NCBI RefSeq assembly: GCF_002104995.1
Contig: NW_024468345.1
Location: 1-35,811, forward strand
DNA: 35,811 nt
Origin: Linderina pennispora
Lineage: Eukaryota; Kickxellomycota; Kickxellomycetes; Kickxellales; Kickxellaceae
Reading direction: 5' to 3'
Both the position numbers and the translations under genes were made by a program. Numbering within the stretch: the first letter of the stretch is position 1; each line of letters begins with the position of its first letter. The notes under the pieces were generated by a model that was not told where the DNA came from, did not search any database, and worked only from the letters and a program-made list of their open reading frames with translations. This document shows, piece after piece, positions 32,943-35,811 of this stretch.

Positions 32943-33432
32943 ATGACCACCACAAAGTCGCGCAGCTTTCCTGTCGATGTCAATGTGACTGCTGCACTTA
33001 TAGATGACGTGCACACCGACGTCGCCGTTCTTGGATTCGCCAACTGCGTGGTTGTGCTGATCACGCAGCTCGCCTCGGTCGGCAGCATAATCCAAGCAGT
33101 GACGTCGCGAGTCTCCTACAACGACGGCGAGTTCGGTGATCTCGTCGAGGTGGATGACGTGCCTGTTGATATCAAGTTTGTGCTGGGCAATGCCAAATGC
33201 GTCCAAGGCAGCGTCGCTGTACCAGATCTGCGCCATGCACGTTGCCCAGAGCAGACACAGGCAGAACCCGCTCGACACCCGGCCGCTGGTGCTGGGCATC
33301 GGGCTCAAGGTGCCGGCTGGGTTCAACCTGCCGCAACCAGAGGATGGCGACGACGGATCAGCAGCGGACAGCCGCATCTATGCAACTGTGCAGGCGTCGC
33401 TGTCGCTGGTTGAAGAATGCCGTGTGTGGTAA
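32943..33432 (+). CDS. PSMG3: Proteasome assembly chaperone 3 (PSMG3) homologue, one frameshift
   Basis: PSMG3 (PAC3; Irc25 in yeast) pairs with PAC4 to assemble the alpha ring of the 20S proteasome. The N-terminal half, from ATG 32943, has the chaperone's strands (VVVLITQLASVGSIIQA, IKFVLGN). The C-terminal half, in the next frame to 33432, reads ASLYQICAMHVAQ, then RPLVLGIGLK and ends VEECRVW, matching the human ending RVCQVW. The frames join if one extra base lies at about 33192-33205; no intron of usable size fits there. The joined product would be about 162 aa (human 122), the excess lying in a loop with NLPQPEDGDDG. Recognition rests on fold-level similarity and the C-terminal motif, so it is likely but not certain. 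Confidence 0.72.
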
Positions 33433-33661
33433 TGAAGATCGGCAGCGAAGAAAAAGTGCCGTGAGAAAACATCCAGCCAGACGACGTCACCACCAACCGG
33501 ACTTTGGTCCATTCCGGCCATGATGAAAGCGTGTTTTTTCTCGGACACACAACGCTTGCAACCCCAAGCAAATCCGCTCTCCTCAGCCCGACTGGCTGAA
33601 TTCCACTTCTTTCTCCACTCTTCCACCAATTTTTTTACAAATTCAGTTTTGTGCTTGAACA

Positions 33662-35513
33662 ATGCCTGTGACAGCTATTGACCCTAACTCGCAAGCGAAT
33701 CTCGACGAGACCACGACCAGGCACATTCACCTGGACCTCAGCATCGACTTTGACCGCTCCGTGCTGGTTGGTTCGGCGACACTGACTGGATCGGCCCTCA
33801 GGGACGATGTTGCGACTTTTACCGTCGATACCAACCACCTTGTGATCAAGGGCGTATCAGTCGACCAGGGCTCGGGCTTTGCCGCCGCCGAGTACACGCT
33901 GAGCGAGGCTCACCCCGTGTTTGGCCATGCGCTGAATGTCTCGCTCAAGGACGCCAAGAAGGATGCTGAGTTCAAGGTCAAGATCGAGTACGAGACGACC
34001 AAGGAGAGCGCTGGAATTCAAGTGCTGACGCCCGAGCAGACACTGGGCAAAAAGCACCCGTTCCTGTTCACGCAGTGCCAGGCGATCCACGCGCGCAGCC
34101 TGCTGCCGTGCCAGGACAGCCCGTCGATCAAGCTGTCGTACTCTGCAGACATCCGCGTGCCCAAGCCGCTGACTGCTCTGATGAGCGCGATCTCGACCAG
34201 CTCGCGCGACGACGGTGAGTTCACGGTGTACAGCTTCGAGCAAAAGATCACGATTCCGTCGTACTTGATTGCTATGGCATCGGTAACCTGGCCAAGTCGG
34301 ATATCAGCGACCGCTGCGCTGTCTGGTCCGAGCCCGAGGGCATCGAGGCGTGCGCATGGGAGTTTGCCGAGATGGAAACGATTGTACAGACGGCTGAGAA
34401 GCTGGTGACGCCGTACTCGTGGGGCCGCTACGACCTGCTGATCTTGCCTCCCTCGTTCCCCTACGGCGGCATGGAGAACCCGTGCCTAACGTTTGTGACG
34501 CCGACGCTGCTTGCAGGCGGACCGCTCACTGACCGACGTTGTCGCGCACGAAATTGCGCACAGCTGGTCAGGCAACCTGATTACCACTAGCAACTGGGAG
34601 CACTTCTGGCTCAACGAGGGCTGGACAACGTTCCTTGAGCGCAAGATCGTTGCTGCGCTGCATGGCGAGGATGCCCGGCAGCTGAGCCACGTGCTCGGAT
34701 ACAAGGCCCTGAAGGCCGACATTGAGCTGCTGGGCGGCGATAACCAGCTGACCGCGCTGGTCCCGAAGCTCGACGACGTGGACCCTGATGACTCGTACTC
34801 GCGTGTGCCGTACGAGAAGGGCGCCCTTTTGCTGTACTACCTCGAGCAGCAGCTGGGCCCGGTCGTGTTCCATCACATCACACCATGTACGTGCGCGAAT
34901 TCGCCGGCCAGTCGATCAACACTGGCGACTTCCACAACTTCATCCTGCGGTATGTGCACCACTACCTGGACCCTACCGATGAGGCGAAGATCGCAGCGAT
35001 CGACTTTGATGCCTGGTTCACCAAGCGGGAATGCCGCCGGTCGACTTCAAATTCGACGAGGCGCCGCAGCAGGCTGCCTTCGATCTGGCTCGCCGCTGGT
35101 GGGACGCCCGTGACGTTGCCGACGCACCACACAAGTTTGATGCTAAGGAGTTCAGCGATATGTCGACGACGCAGAAGGTGATCTTCATCCAGACCCTCAG
35201 CGACAAGGGCGAGGTGCCGCACTCGGCTCTGGCTGAGGTCGAGAAGGCCTACGGTCTGTCGGGATCGCGCAACTGCGAGGTGCGCATGGCCTGGCTGTCG
35301 ATGGCCCTGAAGAACAACTACGAGGCCGAGTTCGACAACGCCGTTCGCATGCTTGGTGAGCAGGGTCGGATGAAGTACACGCGCCCGCTGTACCGCGCCC
35401 TGGCCAAGTCGGGCTCCAAGGGCAAGGAGCTGGCCGAGGCGACATTCGCCAAGCACCGCAGCTTCTACCACCCGATCTGCACTCGTCTGGTGGCCAAGGA
35501 CCTTGGTCTCTAA
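33662..35513 (+). CDS. LTA4H: Leukotriene A4 hydrolase-like M1 aminopeptidase, copy 2 (four frameshifts)
   Basis: A paralogue of the gene at 527-2373, same strand and family. All catalytic elements are readable: GGMEN, then HEIAH and the NEGW zinc ligand in one frame (34511 onward), and RMKYTRPL near the end. The frame shifts four times against copy 1: one base missing near 34282 (gcatcggtaacctggcc), one extra G near 34517-34520 (ggcggaccgc), one missing (or two extra) between 34868 and 34884, and one missing near 35026 (aagcgggaatg). Allowing for these the product would be about 617 aa. There are no internal stops other than those caused by the shifts. Together with intact catalytic motifs, this argues for uncorrected sequence errors, but decay of one copy is possible. 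The gene converges on the DUF726 gene with 53 bp between stop codons. Confidence 0.85.
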
Positions 35514-35566
35514 ACATGTTCGTTTCCGTACTCTCTTTAGATACATCAGTGTTTTTCTTGATGTGC

Positions 35567-35811
35567 TTACAGTAGACGCGACATTTCAAGCATGATATCG
35601 TCGATAGAATAGAGGTAGTCGAGGTGCCGGGCGACTATACCAGACAGATCCACATTTGTGATCTTGCGCTGGACCAGTTTGTTGTCTGGGAACAGCTTTT
35701 CGGAGTCGACCCCTGTCAGACCGGCCAGGTGCGTGCAGAACGAGCTGGCACGCAGCAAGAAGGCCAGGATCCAGTCCTTGTTCGAGTACCCGACGATGAC
35801 TCTGCGGGCCA
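35567..35811 (-). CDS. C-terminal end of a TMCO4/Mil1-type (DUF726) protein, partial
   Basis: An open frame enters from the right edge of the window and ends at 35567. The 80 or so visible residues read RRVIVGYSNKDWILAFLLR, then HLAGLTGV, and KITNVDLSGIVARHLDYL. This order (VxxYSxxDWxLxxxxR, then a VxxxHxDY block) is characteristic of the C-terminus of DUF726 proteins, membrane-associated alpha/beta-hydrolase-fold proteins such as human TMCO4 and yeast Mil1. The histidine in ARHLDY would be the predicted catalytic base. The start and most of the gene lie outside the window. Confidence 0.78.
   Translation of the reverse strand, partial: ARRVIVGYSNKDWILAFLLRASSFCTHLAGLTGVDSEKLFPDNKLVQRKITNVDLSGIVARHLDYLYSIDDIMLEMSRLL

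Overview
The window is a piece of a fungal nuclear genome. It has spliced genes (GT-AG introns of roughly 80-280 nt, several with TACTAAC- or CTAAC-like branch sites), GC-rich coding sequence and lower-GC spacers. Fungus-specific families are present: a SPA2 polarisome scaffold, an RTA1-like membrane protein and a Whi2-like BTB protein. A BRCA2/Brh2 gene with its helical and OB region argues against Saccharomyces-type yeasts. My impression is an early-diverging filamentous fungus, perhaps Kickxellomycotina, but this rests on general similarity only and is low confidence.

Layout, left to right. 0.5-2.4 kb: a leukotriene A4 hydrolase-like M1 aminopeptidase (copy 1, two frameshifts). 2.6-5.2 kb: a four-exon SPA2 gene, converging on TRM112. 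5.6-12 kb: a gene-poor stretch with one unrecognised LRR-like protein. 12.1-20.2 kb: a compact housekeeping block with a small spliced gene missed by simple ORF finding (69 aa, probably mitochondrial), JJJ1/DNAJC21, an Ariadne-type RBR ubiquitin ligase, ELP5, a UBC4-type E2 with four exons, and PXMP4. 20.2-24.4 kb: a second gene-poor stretch around an RTA1-like gene broken by an early in-frame TAG. 24.4-32.4 kb: eIF2B epsilon (GCD6), a Whi2-like BTB protein, OST2/DAD1 and BRCA2. 32.9-35.8 kb: a PSMG3-like proteasome chaperone (one frameshift), a second LTA4H-like gene (four frameshifts), and the C-terminal end of a TMCO4/Mil1-type (DUF726) protein running off the window.

The genes do not form one pathway. 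They are housekeeping functions (ubiquitin transfer, tRNA modification, translation initiation, ribosome biogenesis, N-glycosylation, DNA repair) packed as divergent pairs with short shared promoters and convergent pairs with stop codons 37-223 bp apart. I see no defence system, CRISPR array, intact transposon, tRNA or rRNA.

The most interesting signals are: (1) four N-terminal repeats in the BRCA2 protein that end in FxxA or FxxP, resembling RAD51-binding modules but not canonical BRC repeats; (2) the hidden 69-aa spliced gene; (3) clear indel frameshifts found only in the outer parts of the window (1.46-1.55 kb and 33.2-35.0 kb, with one possible further case at 32.2 kb), which suggests sequence error more than biology; (4) patchwork identity between the two LTA4H-like copies; (5) the nonsense codon in the RTA1-like gene.
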